A DNA stretch of 64,000 bases, taken from the NCBI RefSeq assembly GCF_002259405.1, contig NZ_NPFW01000013.1, positions 124,001 through 188,000 of the forward strand, written 5' to 3'. Positions 17,930-27,033 of this stretch are shown here, piece by piece. The notes under the pieces were generated by a model. The model was not told where the DNA came from. It saw only the letters and a program-made list of their open reading frames with translations, and did no database searches. Both the position numbers and the translations under genes were made by a program. Origin of the DNA: Rhodococcus sp. 14-2483-1-2. Lineage in GTDB: Bacteria > Actinomycetota > Actinomycetes > Mycobacteriales > Mycobacteriaceae. Each line of letters begins with the position of its first letter. Position 1 is the first letter of the stretch.

Positions 17930-19477
17930 TCAGGCCTGGAGTCCCAGCCCGATGAGGGTGCCGATTCCGACAACGGTGACGAAGATCAGCGGGATGCAGA
18001 TGATGTCGATGAAGACACCGGTGCCGATCATGCGCTTCATGGGAATGAAGCCCGATCCATAGACGATCGCATTCGGGGGTGTTGATACCGGGAGCATGGC
18101 TCCGGCATTGGCGCCGAAGACGCCCGCCATGGCGGGAATGATCGGGTCCACTCCGATCGCGATGGCAATCGGAATGATGATGGGGACAACGATTCCGACA
18201 CTTGCGGTGTTGCTGGTGGTCTCCGAGATCACCAGGGCGATGACGATCGCGATCAGACTGAGCATCCAGGTGCTGTTGACGCCGGTCAGGTCCGCCAGGC
18301 CTTCACCGAGGGTGGCCGCGAGTCCGGTCTTGTTCATCATCGCACCGATGGTCAGTCCGACACCGACGAGAACGACAGTGCCCCAATCGATTGCTGCCGC
18401 CTCCTTCCACGTCAACGTTGGCTCACCCGAGCCGTTTCCGCGGGGAAGGAAGAACAGAACGCAGGCAGTGAGGATCACGACGGATCCCTCGTTGAGGTTG
18501 TCGGTGACATTGGTGACGACGGTCGTGGTGACGCCGAAGGTGGTGACGAGTGACGGCAGAATCCACAGCACCACGGTGCCGACGAAGACGATGAGAACGT
18601 TGCGTTCGGGAACGGTCATCGAACCGAGCTCGGAGTACCGCGCGCGGAAGTACTCCTGGCCTCCGTGAATCTTTTTCACTTCCGGTCGATTGACGATGAT
18701 CAGTGCAATCCACATGACTGCAGCCATGGCTACCAGATAGGGGCCGGACATGGACACCCAGTCGAAGAGGTCGACCTTGTAGCCGGTCATCGTCTCGATG
18801 GTTCCGCGTCCGATGACGTTGGCAATCCCGGTGATCGGCGTGAGAACCGAGCCGACGCTTGCGCCGTACGCGATCGCCAACATGAGCAGGCAGGAGAATT
18901 TTGTTCGATTGGTCTTGATGTCGGGGTTCTGCTTCTGGATGAGATCGCCGATGGTTTTGACGACACCGATTCCGATCGGCAGCAGCATTGCTGCTGTGGC
19001 CGAGGCGGATACGAACATCGACAGAATGCAAGCGACCAGTCCGAACGCGCCGGCAGTGCGGTACGTACTGTTACCGACCCCGGGCAGTGACAGGACCTTG
19101 AGGGCGAATCGTCGGTCGAGTCCGTGCACGGTCATGGCCCTGGCAAGGATGAAGGCACCGATCACCAGGAATACCGTCGCCGATCCGAATCCTCCGTACA
19201 CCTCGGTCGGTGTGCCGACTCCGAGGACGACCATCGCGGCGATACCGAGCAGTGCGGTGACGGGAATCGGAACGGGCTCGGTGATCCACATCAGGACCAC
19301 CACGGTGAGCACGGCCAGCATCGATTGTTGGTTGCCCGGTAGATCGAGTGGGGCGAACAGGATGCCGAGTAGCAGAATCGGAGCCCCGATCATGCCGATA
19401 CGGCCCCTGATCAGATCGAAGCGCTCTTCGCTGGCGAGTTTTGCGGGTTCTTCCGTGGTGTGGGGTGCGAGGGTCAT
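17930..19477 (-). CDS. DASS family anion:sodium/proton symporter
   Basis: This 515-residue protein has about 11-12 transmembrane helices and the divalent-anion:Na+ symporter architecture (SLC13/CitT type), including SNT-type motifs (SETTSNTAS near residue 418, and SVGSVLTPITGIAN near 212). It would import a di- or tricarboxylate such as a C4 acid or a substituted succinate. The ATG overlaps the stop of the lyase gene by 4 nt, so the lyase and transporter form a tight operon whose product is probably the lyase's substrate importer. Confidence 0.9.
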   Translation of the reverse strand: MTLAPHTTEEPAKLASEERFDLIRGRIGMIGAPILLLGILFAPLDLPGNQQSMLAVLTVVVLMWITEPVPIPVTALLGIAAMVVLGVGTPTEVYGGFGSATVFLVIGAFILARAMTVHGLDRRFALKVLSLPGVGNSTYRTAGAFGLVACILSMFVSASATAAMLLPIGIGVVKTIGDLIQKQNPDIKTNRTKFSCLLMLAIAYGASVGSVLTPITGIANVIGRGTIETMTGYKVDLFDWVSMSGPYLVAMAAVMWIALIIVNRPEVKKIHGGQEYFRARYSELGSMTVPERNVLIVFVGTVVLWILPSLVTTFGVTTTVVTNVTDNLNEGSVVILTACVLFFLPRGNGSGEPTLTWKEAAAIDWGTVVLVGVGLTIGAMMNKTGLAATLGEGLADLTGVNSTWMLSLIAIVIALVISETTSNTASVGIVVPIIIPIAIAIGVDPIIPAMAGVFGANAGAMLPVSTPPNAIVYGSGFIPMKRMIGTGVFIDIICIPLIFVTVVGIGTLIGLGLQA

Positions 19478-20880
19478 GAGGTCACCTGTGCAAGGTCGTC
19501 GATACGGGTCAGCGTCGGCCTGGTGACAGGGAGCTGCTGCCAGGACCGAACAGCATTCGAGACGATTCCGACGGCCTCGCCGAGATAGTCGTCGGCCGTG
19601 GTGAGCTTCTCGGGCAGAAGCGATTCCTTCCCGGCTTCACGGGCGACTTCGGGCAGAGTGTCGGCGAGCACGCGACGAGTCGATCGAGCGCGCGCAGCTG
19701 CTTCGTACACCAGGTCGTGGGCGTGCTCTCGGCCCATGGCGTCGGCGAGATGAATCATGTGGGCCTCGGCCATGACGAGTCCGCCGTCGAGGTCGAGGTT
19801 CTCACGCATACGGTCTGCGTCGATGCGCATACCTTCGGCAATGACGATCGCCTCCGAGAGGGCACTGCCGGCGAGAACGGCCAACTGAGGAATGACGTGC
19901 CATTCGATCTGCCATTCTCCGGCACTGCGCTCGTGTCCCGCCTCTTGGATCCGGGGCAGGGTGGATGCAAGTGCCGCTGCGGTTCCGGACAATCCGATGA
20001 TCGCCTCGGAGGATATGGGATTCACCTTCTGCGGCATGGTCGAAGACGCCCCACGGTGGCTCGAGTAGGGCTCGAACACCTCACCGATTTCGGTACGGGA
20101 CAGGTCGACGACGTTGCGTGCGAGCTTGGCGCACGCGCCCGCGATGGTGGCGCACAGCCACCCGAACTCGGCCAGCCCATCACGTTCGACGTGCCAGGGT
20201 GTGTCGGTGTCGTGCAGTTCCAGCAGCTCCGCGACCCGGTGTCGTACGGCGACGGATTGTGGCCCGTACGCGGCCGAGGTGCCGCCCGCACCGAACATGG
20301 AGATCATCGCGACGCGCGGCCGCGCCTCGGCCAACCGCGTTCGATGGCGGGTCAGCTGCCCGAGCAGCGTGGACAGCGTGGCTCCGAACGTGGTGGGGAC
20401 GGCCTGCTGTGCGTGGGTTCGGCCCGGCATCACCGTGGTCGCATGTTCTTGTGCCAGCACGGCAAGGGCGTCACCGAATTGCTGGAGCTGTGCATCGAGA
20501 GCGATCATGGAGCGCGAGAGCTGCAGTGCCAGTGCGCTGTCCATGATGTCCTGGGTCGTGGCACCGTAGTGCACCCGCCCATCTGGGCCTGCGGGGAGCT
20601 GCGCGCTGATCTGCCGAACCAGTCCCAGAATGGGATAGCCGACATTTTTCGACGATTTCCACAGTTCGTCCCTGTCCACGATGTCGATCGTCGCGGCGGC
20701 GGCAATCGCGCGAGCATCGTCGACGGTGATGATGCCGAGCTCGCCCTGGGCGATGGCCAATGCGCGTTCGGTTGCCAGCCATCCTTCGATACACGAATCG
20801 GCGGAAAAGATATCGATCTGGGTGGGGTCCCCGGCGAGGTGCATGAGCATCGAGAACGGTCCAGACGAGGCGGCTTCCAT
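19474..20880 (-). CDS. Class II fumarase/aspartase superfamily lyase (CMLE/ADSL-like)
   Basis: This 468-residue enzyme is of the superfamily that eliminates fumarate-type products or cycloisomerises carboxymuconate. The signature loop is clear (GASSTMPQKVNP near residue 279), with HYGATTQDIMD near 97 and GRTHAQQAVPTTFG near 146. It is closest in character to 3-carboxymuconate cycloisomerase or adenylosuccinate lyase-like proteins, but no protocatechuate genes are nearby, so the substrate is open. ATG 20880 follows AAGGAC at good spacing; ATG 20901 lacks one. It forms an operon with the DASS transporter and is divergent from the LacI regulator. Confidence 0.85.
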   Translation of the reverse strand: MEAASSGPFSMLMHLAGDPTQIDIFSADSCIEGWLATERALAIAQGELGIITVDDARAIAAAATIDIVDRDELWKSSKNVGYPILGLVRQISAQLPAGPDGRVHYGATTQDIMDSALALQLSRSMIALDAQLQQFGDALAVLAQEHATTVMPGRTHAQQAVPTTFGATLSTLLGQLTRHRTRLAEARPRVAMISMFGAGGTSAAYGPQSVAVRHRVAELLELHDTDTPWHVERDGLAEFGWLCATIAGACAKLARNVVDLSRTEIGEVFEPYSSHRGASSTMPQKVNPISSEAIIGLSGTAAALASTLPRIQEAGHERSAGEWQIEWHVIPQLAVLAGSALSEAIVIAEGMRIDADRMRENLDLDGGLVMAEAHMIHLADAMGREHAHDLVYEAAARARSTRRVLADTLPEVAREAGKESLLPEKLTTADDYLGEAVGIVSNAVRSWQQLPVTRPTLTRIDDLAQVTS

Positions 20881-20939
20881 ACGGCGTCCTTTTGTCGACA
20901 TGAGTGGAGACACTCGATCGATCCAATGTGATCGAGGTC

Positions 20940-20959
20940 ATGTGGAATCGGTTCCATAT
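20940..20959. promoter_or_regulatory. LacI-type operator in divergent promoter
   Basis: The 20-bp dyad ATGTGGAATCGGTTCCATAT is palindromic with TGGAA/TTCCA arms, apart from the central base pairs and one outer position. The spacing and central CG match LacI-family operators. It lies between the lyase start (20880) and the LacI start (21033), so one bound repressor could control both directions. Confidence 0.82.
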
Positions 20960-21032
20960 CAATATGGGGCGACGCGTTGGATTTGTCAATCCCCGGCGCA
21001 GGCGACGCTCTGCGGGCAGTCCAAGTGCGGTT

Positions 21033-22052
21033 ATGCTCGATGGCGTGGCCAAACTGCGCGATGTCGCCCTCCGCGCCGGCGTCGGCGTCGGTACGGCATC
21101 TCGTGCAATGAGCGGTCGCGGTTACGTCGATCCGGCCACTCGCCAACGCATCGTCGACGCCGCTGACGAACTCGGCTATCGGCCCAACAAGGTCGCGCGC
21201 GCACTTCGCGAGAACCGCACCGGGGTGGTCGGCTTGCTGCTCCCCGACATGGCGAACGAGTTCTACACCGAAAGCGCATCGGTCATTCAAGCCGTTCTGG
21301 CCGAGGCCGGACTTCAACTCGTCGTCGCGACGAGCGGGCCCGATACGGACACGGAAGACCGAGGCATCAAGTCTCTCCTGGACCATCGGGTGGACGGCAT
21401 CGTGCAGGTCCCGGTCGATGCCGACCGGCTCATGCCGGCGGGAATCCCGATCGTTCAGCTCAACCGTCGCTCCAACCTGCTCCAGTGTGACGCGGTGGTG
21501 AGCGACGACGAAACGGGAATCCGCGAATTGACCGAAGCCGCAACAGCTCTCGGGCATCGCGACATCGCGTTTGTGACCGGAGATCCGGAGCACAGTACGA
21601 GCCGTGATCGTCTGCGCGGGTTCATGTCCGCTGCGCGGGATGCCGGACTGCAGGTGGATGGGGAGAGCGGGGGCCGGGTCCGCGTTCTCGATGGAGAGTT
21701 CTCTTCGAAGTGGGGTCGGCAGGCTCTCCATTCCCTTCGGGACGACCTTCCGACGATGGTGGTCGCAGCCAGCAGTCGCATCGCACTCGGTGTCCTGCAT
21801 GGGTGTGCCGATCTCGAGATCGACATTCCGACCGAGTTGTCGGTTGCCGCGCACGGCGATCCGGAGTGGTATCAGGTGTTTCCGCCTGCGATCGCATGCT
21901 ACGCACCGCCGTTGGCAGAGATGGGACGGGTGGCGGCGACCCTGTTGCTGGATCGAATGCAGACGGACGCGGTGCTGCAGGGGCCCGAGATCACCCGGCT
22001 GCGCGGCGAGGTACACCTGCGGAAGTCCTTGGCGTCGACACCTGGCCGCTGA
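21033..22052 (+). CDS. LacI family transcriptional regulator
   Basis: This 339-residue repressor has an N-terminal helix-turn-helix (LRDVALRAGVGVGTASRAMS, about residues 7-26), a hinge helix region (RPNKVARALREN) and a periplasmic-binding-protein-like effector domain. The usual VSxxTVSRVL pattern is altered to GVGTASRAMS. ATG 21033 is used; GTG 21045 is also possible, and the frame is open further upstream across the operator, which is unlikely to be coding. It probably controls the divergent lyase-transporter operon through the site at 20940-20959. Confidence 0.88.
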   Translation: MLDGVAKLRDVALRAGVGVGTASRAMSGRGYVDPATRQRIVDAADELGYRPNKVARALRENRTGVVGLLLPDMANEFYTESASVIQAVLAEAGLQLVVATSGPDTDTEDRGIKSLLDHRVDGIVQVPVDADRLMPAGIPIVQLNRRSNLLQCDAVVSDDETGIRELTEAATALGHRDIAFVTGDPEHSTSRDRLRGFMSAARDAGLQVDGESGGRVRVLDGEFSSKWGRQALHSLRDDLPTMVVAASSRIALGVLHGCADLEIDIPTELSVAAHGDPEWYQVFPPAIACYAPPLAEMGRVAATLLLDRMQTDAVLQGPEITRLRGEVHLRKSLASTPGR

Positions 22053-22066
22053 TTCGGCGAGGTAGC

Positions 22067-22093
22067 CTATTACTACCGACTGTGTAGTAATAG
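22067..22093. promoter_or_regulatory. Perfect palindrome overlapping the NRPS promoter region
   Basis: CTATTACTAC (22067-22076) and GTAGTAATAG (22084-22093) are perfect 10-bp arms around CGACTGT. A -10-like TAGAAT (22091-22096) overlaps the right arm. The site lies 15 nt after the lacI-type gene's stop and 21 nt before the NRPS ATG. It does not resemble the LacI operator, so a different regulator is implied; a hairpin terminator without T tract is the alternative. Confidence 0.65.
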
Positions 22094-22114
22094 AATCGCC
22101 CTGGGGGGACCAGC

Positions 22115-25100
22115 ATGTTCGACGACGCCTTACCTGTGAGTTCGTCCCAGGCCGACATCTGGATTGCCCAACAGTTCATGCCCGACGTGCCCTTCACCAT
22201 TGCCTACTACGTCGACATCGTCGGTGCCGTCGACGTCGACGCGTTGGCCGGCTGTGGCGGCAGGGCACATCGAGAGTTCTCGTCGTCGACGATGCGCATC
22301 ATCGAGGTCGACGGCACTCCGATGCAGCGGTTCGAGCCTCGGGAGACCGAGGCGGTAGAGATCCTCGATTTCCGCGGACACGACGGTCCGGCCGATGCCG
22401 CCAGGAGGTGGATGGACGACGATTGCCGCACGCCCTTCTCGATGGACGGACAGCTGGTGCGCTTGCGGGTTCTGCGCGTCGGGGACGATCGCGTTTTCTG
22501 GTACACCCGAGCCCACCACATCGCGCTCGACGGCTATGCCTCGATGAAGGTGCTCGAGCGGGCGGCGGCTCTGTATGCGGCCGCGTCTTGTGGCGTCGAG
22601 CCGGAGCCGATGAGTCCCACTTCACCGGCTGCCCTCCTTGCCGAGGACGAGCGCTACCGCGCATCCGCCCGCGCGCGACGCGATCGGGCGCATTGGGAAT
22701 CCGCCGATCTGGGCCATGCCGCGCCCTGGGGCCGAAGTGCTCAGCCTGCGTCGGTGCCGATCGTCGTCGGGGAGGATCGATCGATCTCCCTCGCCGGTCC
22801 CGGTCATGCGACCTCGACAGTGGTGATCGCAGCGTTCGCCGCGTACCTGGCGCGCATGAACGACACCGACGACGTGGATCTGTCGTTGCCGGTCTCTGCG
22901 CGGCCGACAGCATTGCTGCGCCGGGCCGGATCGTCGTTGTCGCATGTGGTGCCGTTGCGGTTGCCGGGCGTCGGATCGGCGACGGTGAACAGCGTGGTCA
23001 AGTCGGCCGAGGTGGCGATCGGGGCCGTGCTGCGGCATCAGCGCAGCAGACCGCCGGCGTCCGAGAGTGGACATGCTCTGCGCGATGGGCGTTTCGGGCC
23101 GACGATCAACGTGATGATGTTCGCGAACACCGTGGCCATCGGCGACTTCGACGGTGAGATCGACATTCTGACCACGGGCCCGGTGTCGGACCTCGCCGTC
23201 AATATCTACCCCGGTCGAGGTGGAGAGCGGCCGCGCATCGACTTCGAGGCCAACCCCGCCGTGTACACGCCGAGCGACCTCGCTCGCCACCACCGACGGT
23301 TCCTGCACTTTCTCGACCGTTTTGCCGAGTCCGGTTGCGGGGATACCGCGGTAGCAGACCTCGACCTGTTCTTGCCGGAGGAACCGCGTACGAACCCCGC
23401 GTCGGTGGGCGTGGCCGTGACGGAGCAGGGATCACTGAACGATGTGTTTTCGACGGCAATCACGCGGCACGGCAATCGAATTGCAATCCAGGACGCCGAG
23501 GTCTCCATCACCTACGGAGAATTGGGGTCGAGAGTCGCAGCACTCGCATCCATCTTGATCGCCCGAGGAATCGGTGCAGAGGACCGGGTCGCCGTTCGCG
23601 TCGGCCGATCCGCCGAGGGGGTCGTCGCGTTCTGGGCGATAGCACGGGTGGGCGCGGTGTACGTTCCGGTCGACCCGAATCACCCCCGAGAGCGGGCGCA
23701 GTTCGTACTGCGCGACAGCGGGGCGGTGTTGGGCCTGTGCACGGGCGGCGGCGAGTCCGGTGAGGTCGAATGGTTGGACCTCGATACCGTTAGTGCAGAG
23801 GGAGACTCGGGCAACGTTGCCGCGACGACAGCACCGCACCAGGCGGCGTACGTCATCTACACCTCCGGTTCCACCGGCACACCCAAGGGCGTCGTCGTGA
23901 CCCACGATGGCATCGCCGCTCTGGTGCAACAGATTCGGAGCAGCTACGACCTGAACGTCGAGTCCCGAGTCTGTCACCTCGCCTCACCCGGATTCGACAC
24001 GGCCATCGTCGAAGTGTTGGCCGCAGCGACAGCAGGTGCGGCAGTGGTCATCGCGCCGCCGGACAGCTACGGCGGCGCAGAACTGTCGGAACTGATTGCT
24101 CGGCAGGCGATTACACATCTGCTGATCACACCCTCGGCTCTGGTCACGTTGGATCCCGCAGCTCTGGCGGGCGTCGGGACGATCATCATCGGCGGCGAAG
24201 CGGCCCCTCGGGATACGGTCGACCGCTGGTCGATGGGTCGACGACTGCTCAACGCCTACGGCCCCACCGAGACGACCTGCAGTGTCACGATGACCGCGCC
24301 ACTGCACCCGGGCAGCACGGACGGAATCGGTCGAGCCATGGTCGGGGCGGTGATTCACCTCCTCGATCACACGCTGCGGCCTGTTCCGTCGGGTGCGGTC
24401 GGCGAGATCTACATCGAGTCGCCCGGCGTCGCACGCGGATATCTCGGTCGTACCGCGGACACAGCAGCGCGATTCGTCGGGAACCCGTTCGGCAGCGTCG
24501 GGAGTCGGATGTTCCGTAGTGGAGATCGGGCGCGTCTGCGCGGCGACGGGACACTGGAGTTTCTCGGCCGCACCGACGATCAGATCAAGATCCGGGGAAA
24601 TCGCGTCGAACTGGGTGAGATCGACGCAGCGCTGCGGGCGCTTCCGGAGGTTGCCGCGGCGTCATCGGCAGTGCGCCGCAGCCACACTGGCGACATGCGT
24701 ATCGACGGCTACGTCGTGGCCGCGCACAGCGAACACGTGCTCGACACCGAGCGCATGCGCAGGGATCTCACCGGGCGATTGCCTGCCCACATGGTGCCGG
24801 CGACCATCTCGATTCTCGACGAGATTCCGCTGACGATCAATCGGAAGGTCGATCGCGGCGCACTTCCTGCGCCGGACCTCACCACGTCGACGACCGGTGC
24901 TCCAACCGAGCCGTCCGGTGCCACCGAGGAGATGGTGGCGGCAGCGTTCGTACGCGTCCTCGGCAGGGACGGTATCGATTGCGCTGCGTCGTTCTTCGAT
25001 CTCGGAGGTGACTCGCTGGCGGCGACCAGAGTCGTGTCGGCGGTGCGGGCCGAGGCATCGGTGGACATCGGCGTGCGAGACCTCGTCGAGGCCCCGTCCG

Positions 25101-26506
25101 TGCAGGCCTTGGCGGCGCGGATCGATACACGTCGCTGTGATGGGCTGCAGCAGAATTCGCGGCCCGAACGAGGTATGTCGCAGGGTGTGGCCGCGATCCC
25201 GCTGGCTCCGCAGCAACGTCACATCGATCGGAGTGCTCGGCTACCGCTGTACAACCTGCCGTTCACGGTCACGATGTCCGGGGAGTTCCACCCAGCGGCA
25301 GCCTCGCAGGCCTTGACCGATCTGATCGATCGGCACAGCACGCTGCGTACGCGTTATCCGGATGTCGATGGGGCTCCGGCTCAGGTCGTCGAGCCGGATT
25401 CTGCTGCGGTGGCACCGAATCTCGACGTTGTCGACTTCGATGACGCCGCAGTGACGTACACCCTGGAGGGACCGTTCGATATGCGCACCGAGTTCCCCAT
25501 CCGGGCTCGCCTGTTCGCGGTAGCGCCCGATCGCCATGTGCTCGCGTGCGCTGTTCACCACAGTGCAGCGGACGGTTGGTCGCTGGGGCTGTTGGCGTCG
25601 GACTTCGTAGTGGCGTATCACGCCAGGATCGCCGGCACCGCACCGTCGTGGCCCGAACTACCCCTGCAGTACGCCGATTACAGCGTCTGGGCCGCTGACC
25701 GCGACGTGTCGGCCGACATCGAGTTCTGGCACGCGGAACTGGCGGGCGTCCCCAGTCTCACCGAGTTGCCGTTGGACCGCCCGCGGGCACGGGAGTGGGA
25801 CTTCTCCGGCGCACGCACGTCGCTTCGTTTCGATGCACACGCGACGGAGAGGATGTCCGATTTGGCGCAGCGGTGTGGGACAGGACGATTCACCGTGCTT
25901 CGTGCGGCGCTGTTGATTCTGCTCGTAGAGGCCACGGAATGCACCGACCTCGTTATCGGAACCCCGGTTGCCGGACGCGACGATCCGAGGCTCGAGCAGG
26001 TCGTCGGTACCTTCACCAACACCGTCGCGATCCGGACGGACATCGCAGCCGCAACGACCGTCGACGACGTCGTGCAGGCCGCTCGGTTCAGCGAATTGCG
26101 GGCCTTCGACCATGCGTCGGTGCCGTTCGAGGACGTCGTCGCCGATCTCGCTGCCGAGTCGGCGCAGGCGCGTCACCCGATCTTTCAGGTCGCACTGTCG
26201 TGGGACGTCTTCAGCGCCGCGACCGTCGACGTCGGGAATGTTCGCTTCGAGATCACGCCGCGGCCGATCGACATCGCCAAGTGCGACCTTCATTTTCACG
26301 TCACCGAACATCGAGACAGCGAAGGTAAGTCGATCGAGACTGCGGTCGATATCGTCTATCCCACAGCATTGTTCGACGCGAATACCGTTGTCGCGCTGGG
26401 GCGGCGTCTCGAGCAGATCGTGCATGAGATGGTCGCACAACCCGACTCGACGTGGCGATCCCTGATAGCACTCGAACCGTCGGCACAACTACTACATGGT
26501 GTGTAG
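22115..26506 (+). CDS. Nonribosomal peptide synthetase, C-A-PCP-C
   Basis: This single 1463-residue synthetase contains condensation domain 1 (HHIALDG near residue 134), adenylation domain (YTSGSTGTPKG near 582, NAYGPTETT near 714, RSGDRARL, GRTDDQIKIRGNRVELGEID near 819 and NRKVDRGAL), carrier domain (FFDLGGDSLAATR, phosphopantetheine Ser near 967) and condensation domain 2 (HHSAADG near 1147), ending without a thioesterase. By eye the A-domain pocket reads roughly D-T-V-L-I-G-A-C-S-K, which I cannot assign. No MbtH, phosphopantetheinyl transferase or export gene is adjacent. GGGGGG precedes the ATG. Confidence 0.93.
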   Translation: MFDDALPVSSSQADIWIAQQFMPDVPFTIAYYVDIVGAVDVDALAGCGGRAHREFSSSTMRIIEVDGTPMQRFEPRETEAVEILDFRGHDGPADAARRWMDDDCRTPFSMDGQLVRLRVLRVGDDRVFWYTRAHHIALDGYASMKVLERAAALYAAASCGVEPEPMSPTSPAALLAEDERYRASARARRDRAHWESADLGHAAPWGRSAQPASVPIVVGEDRSISLAGPGHATSTVVIAAFAAYLARMNDTDDVDLSLPVSARPTALLRRAGSSLSHVVPLRLPGVGSATVNSVVKSAEVAIGAVLRHQRSRPPASESGHALRDGRFGPTINVMMFANTVAIGDFDGEIDILTTGPVSDLAVNIYPGRGGERPRIDFEANPAVYTPSDLARHHRRFLHFLDRFAESGCGDTAVADLDLFLPEEPRTNPASVGVAVTEQGSLNDVFSTAITRHGNRIAIQDAEVSITYGELGSRVAALASILIARGIGAEDRVAVRVGRSAEGVVAFWAIARVGAVYVPVDPNHPRERAQFVLRDSGAVLGLCTGGGESGEVEWLDLDTVSAEGDSGNVAATTAPHQAAYVIYTSGSTGTPKGVVVTHDGIAALVQQIRSSYDLNVESRVCHLASPGFDTAIVEVLAAATAGAAVVIAPPDSYGGAELSELIARQAITHLLITPSALVTLDPAALAGVGTIIIGGEAAPRDTVDRWSMGRRLLNAYGPTETTCSVTMTAPLHPGSTDGIGRAMVGAVIHLLDHTLRPVPSGAVGEIYIESPGVARGYLGRTADTAARFVGNPFGSVGSRMFRSGDRARLRGDGTLEFLGRTDDQIKIRGNRVELGEIDAALRALPEVAAASSAVRRSHTGDMRIDGYVVAAHSEHVLDTERMRRDLTGRLPAHMVPATISILDEIPLTINRKVDRGALPAPDLTTSTTGAPTEPSGATEEMVAAAFVRVLGRDGIDCAASFFDLGGDSLAATRVVSAVRAEASVDIGVRDLVEAPSVQALAARIDTRRCDGLQQNSRPERGMSQGVAAIPLAPQQRHIDRSARLPLYNLPFTVTMSGEFHPAAASQALTDLIDRHSTLRTRYPDVDGAPAQVVEPDSAAVAPNLDVVDFDDAAVTYTLEGPFDMRTEFPIRARLFAVAPDRHVLACAVHHSAADGWSLGLLASDFVVAYHARIAGTAPSWPELPLQYADYSVWAADRDVSADIEFWHAELAGVPSLTELPLDRPRAREWDFSGARTSLRFDAHATERMSDLAQRCGTGRFTVLRAALLILLVEATECTDLVIGTPVAGRDDPRLEQVVGTFTNTVAIRTDIAAATTVDDVVQAARFSELRAFDHASVPFEDVVADLAAESAQARHPIFQVALSWDVFSAATVDVGNVRFEITPRPIDIAKCDLHFHVTEHRDSEGKSIETAVDIVYPTALFDANTVVALGRRLEQIVHEMVAQPDSTWRSLIALEPSAQLLHGV

Positions 26507-26556
26507 CATGTGCGGTGCGTGAGGTGCACGCGACTTCGAAGCCAGCGGGAGAACGC

Positions 26557-27033
26557 ATGTCCACCTTCAACGGCCTACCGGCCCACATTCTGCTCGTTCA
26601 CTTCATCGTGGTGCTGGCGCCGTTGACCGCGCTGCTCGCCATCGCGGCGAGTATCTGGTCCGGGGTGCGCAGCAGGCTCGTGTGGCTCATCGCAGCCCTG
26701 GCGGTGTTCACGTTGGTGTTGACGCCGTTGACGACCGAGGCAGGCGAGTGGCTCGAGAAGCGCGTCCCCGAGACCGCTGCGGTCGAACAGCACGCCGAAA
26801 TCGGCGACTGGATGATCTTCTTTTCCGTCGGTCTTGTCGTCGTCGCCGCGGCGCTCGTGTTCCTGCATCTGCGTGAGCGTCGGGGCAGCGCGCCCGTGCG
26901 GTGGCAGTCGATCGCGGTGGTGGTCTTGGCAGTGGTGATCGGAGCGACCACAATCGTCCAGGTGTACAGAATCGGAGAGTCCGGCGCGCGCGCCGCGTGG
27001 GACGACGTATCGGTGACGGCCGGCGATGAGTGA
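26557..27033 (+). CDS. DUF2231 family membrane protein
   Basis: This 158-residue protein has four hydrophobic segments (LLVHFIVVLAPLTALLAIAA, LVWLIAALAVFTLVLTPL, MIFFSVGLVVVAAALVFL, SIAVVVLAVVIGATTIV) and the N-terminal LPAHILLVHF typical of DUF2231 proteins. Function is unknown; some relatives are heme-associated. ATG 26557 (MSTFNGLPAH) is preferred over an upstream in-frame start that reaches into the NRPS end. The last 8 nt overlap the VIT1-type transporter start, indicating coupling. Confidence 0.82.
   Translation: MSTFNGLPAHILLVHFIVVLAPLTALLAIAASIWSGVRSRLVWLIAALAVFTLVLTPLTTEAGEWLEKRVPETAAVEQHAEIGDWMIFFSVGLVVVAAALVFLHLRERRGSAPVRWQSIAVVVLAVVIGATTIVQVYRIGESGARAAWDDVSVTAGDE

Noticed and set aside
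22115..26506. Assignment of the NRPS to a known siderophore
   Set aside because: No iron-transport, hydroxylase or dihydroxybenzoate genes are adjacent and the pocket residues do not give a confident substrate.
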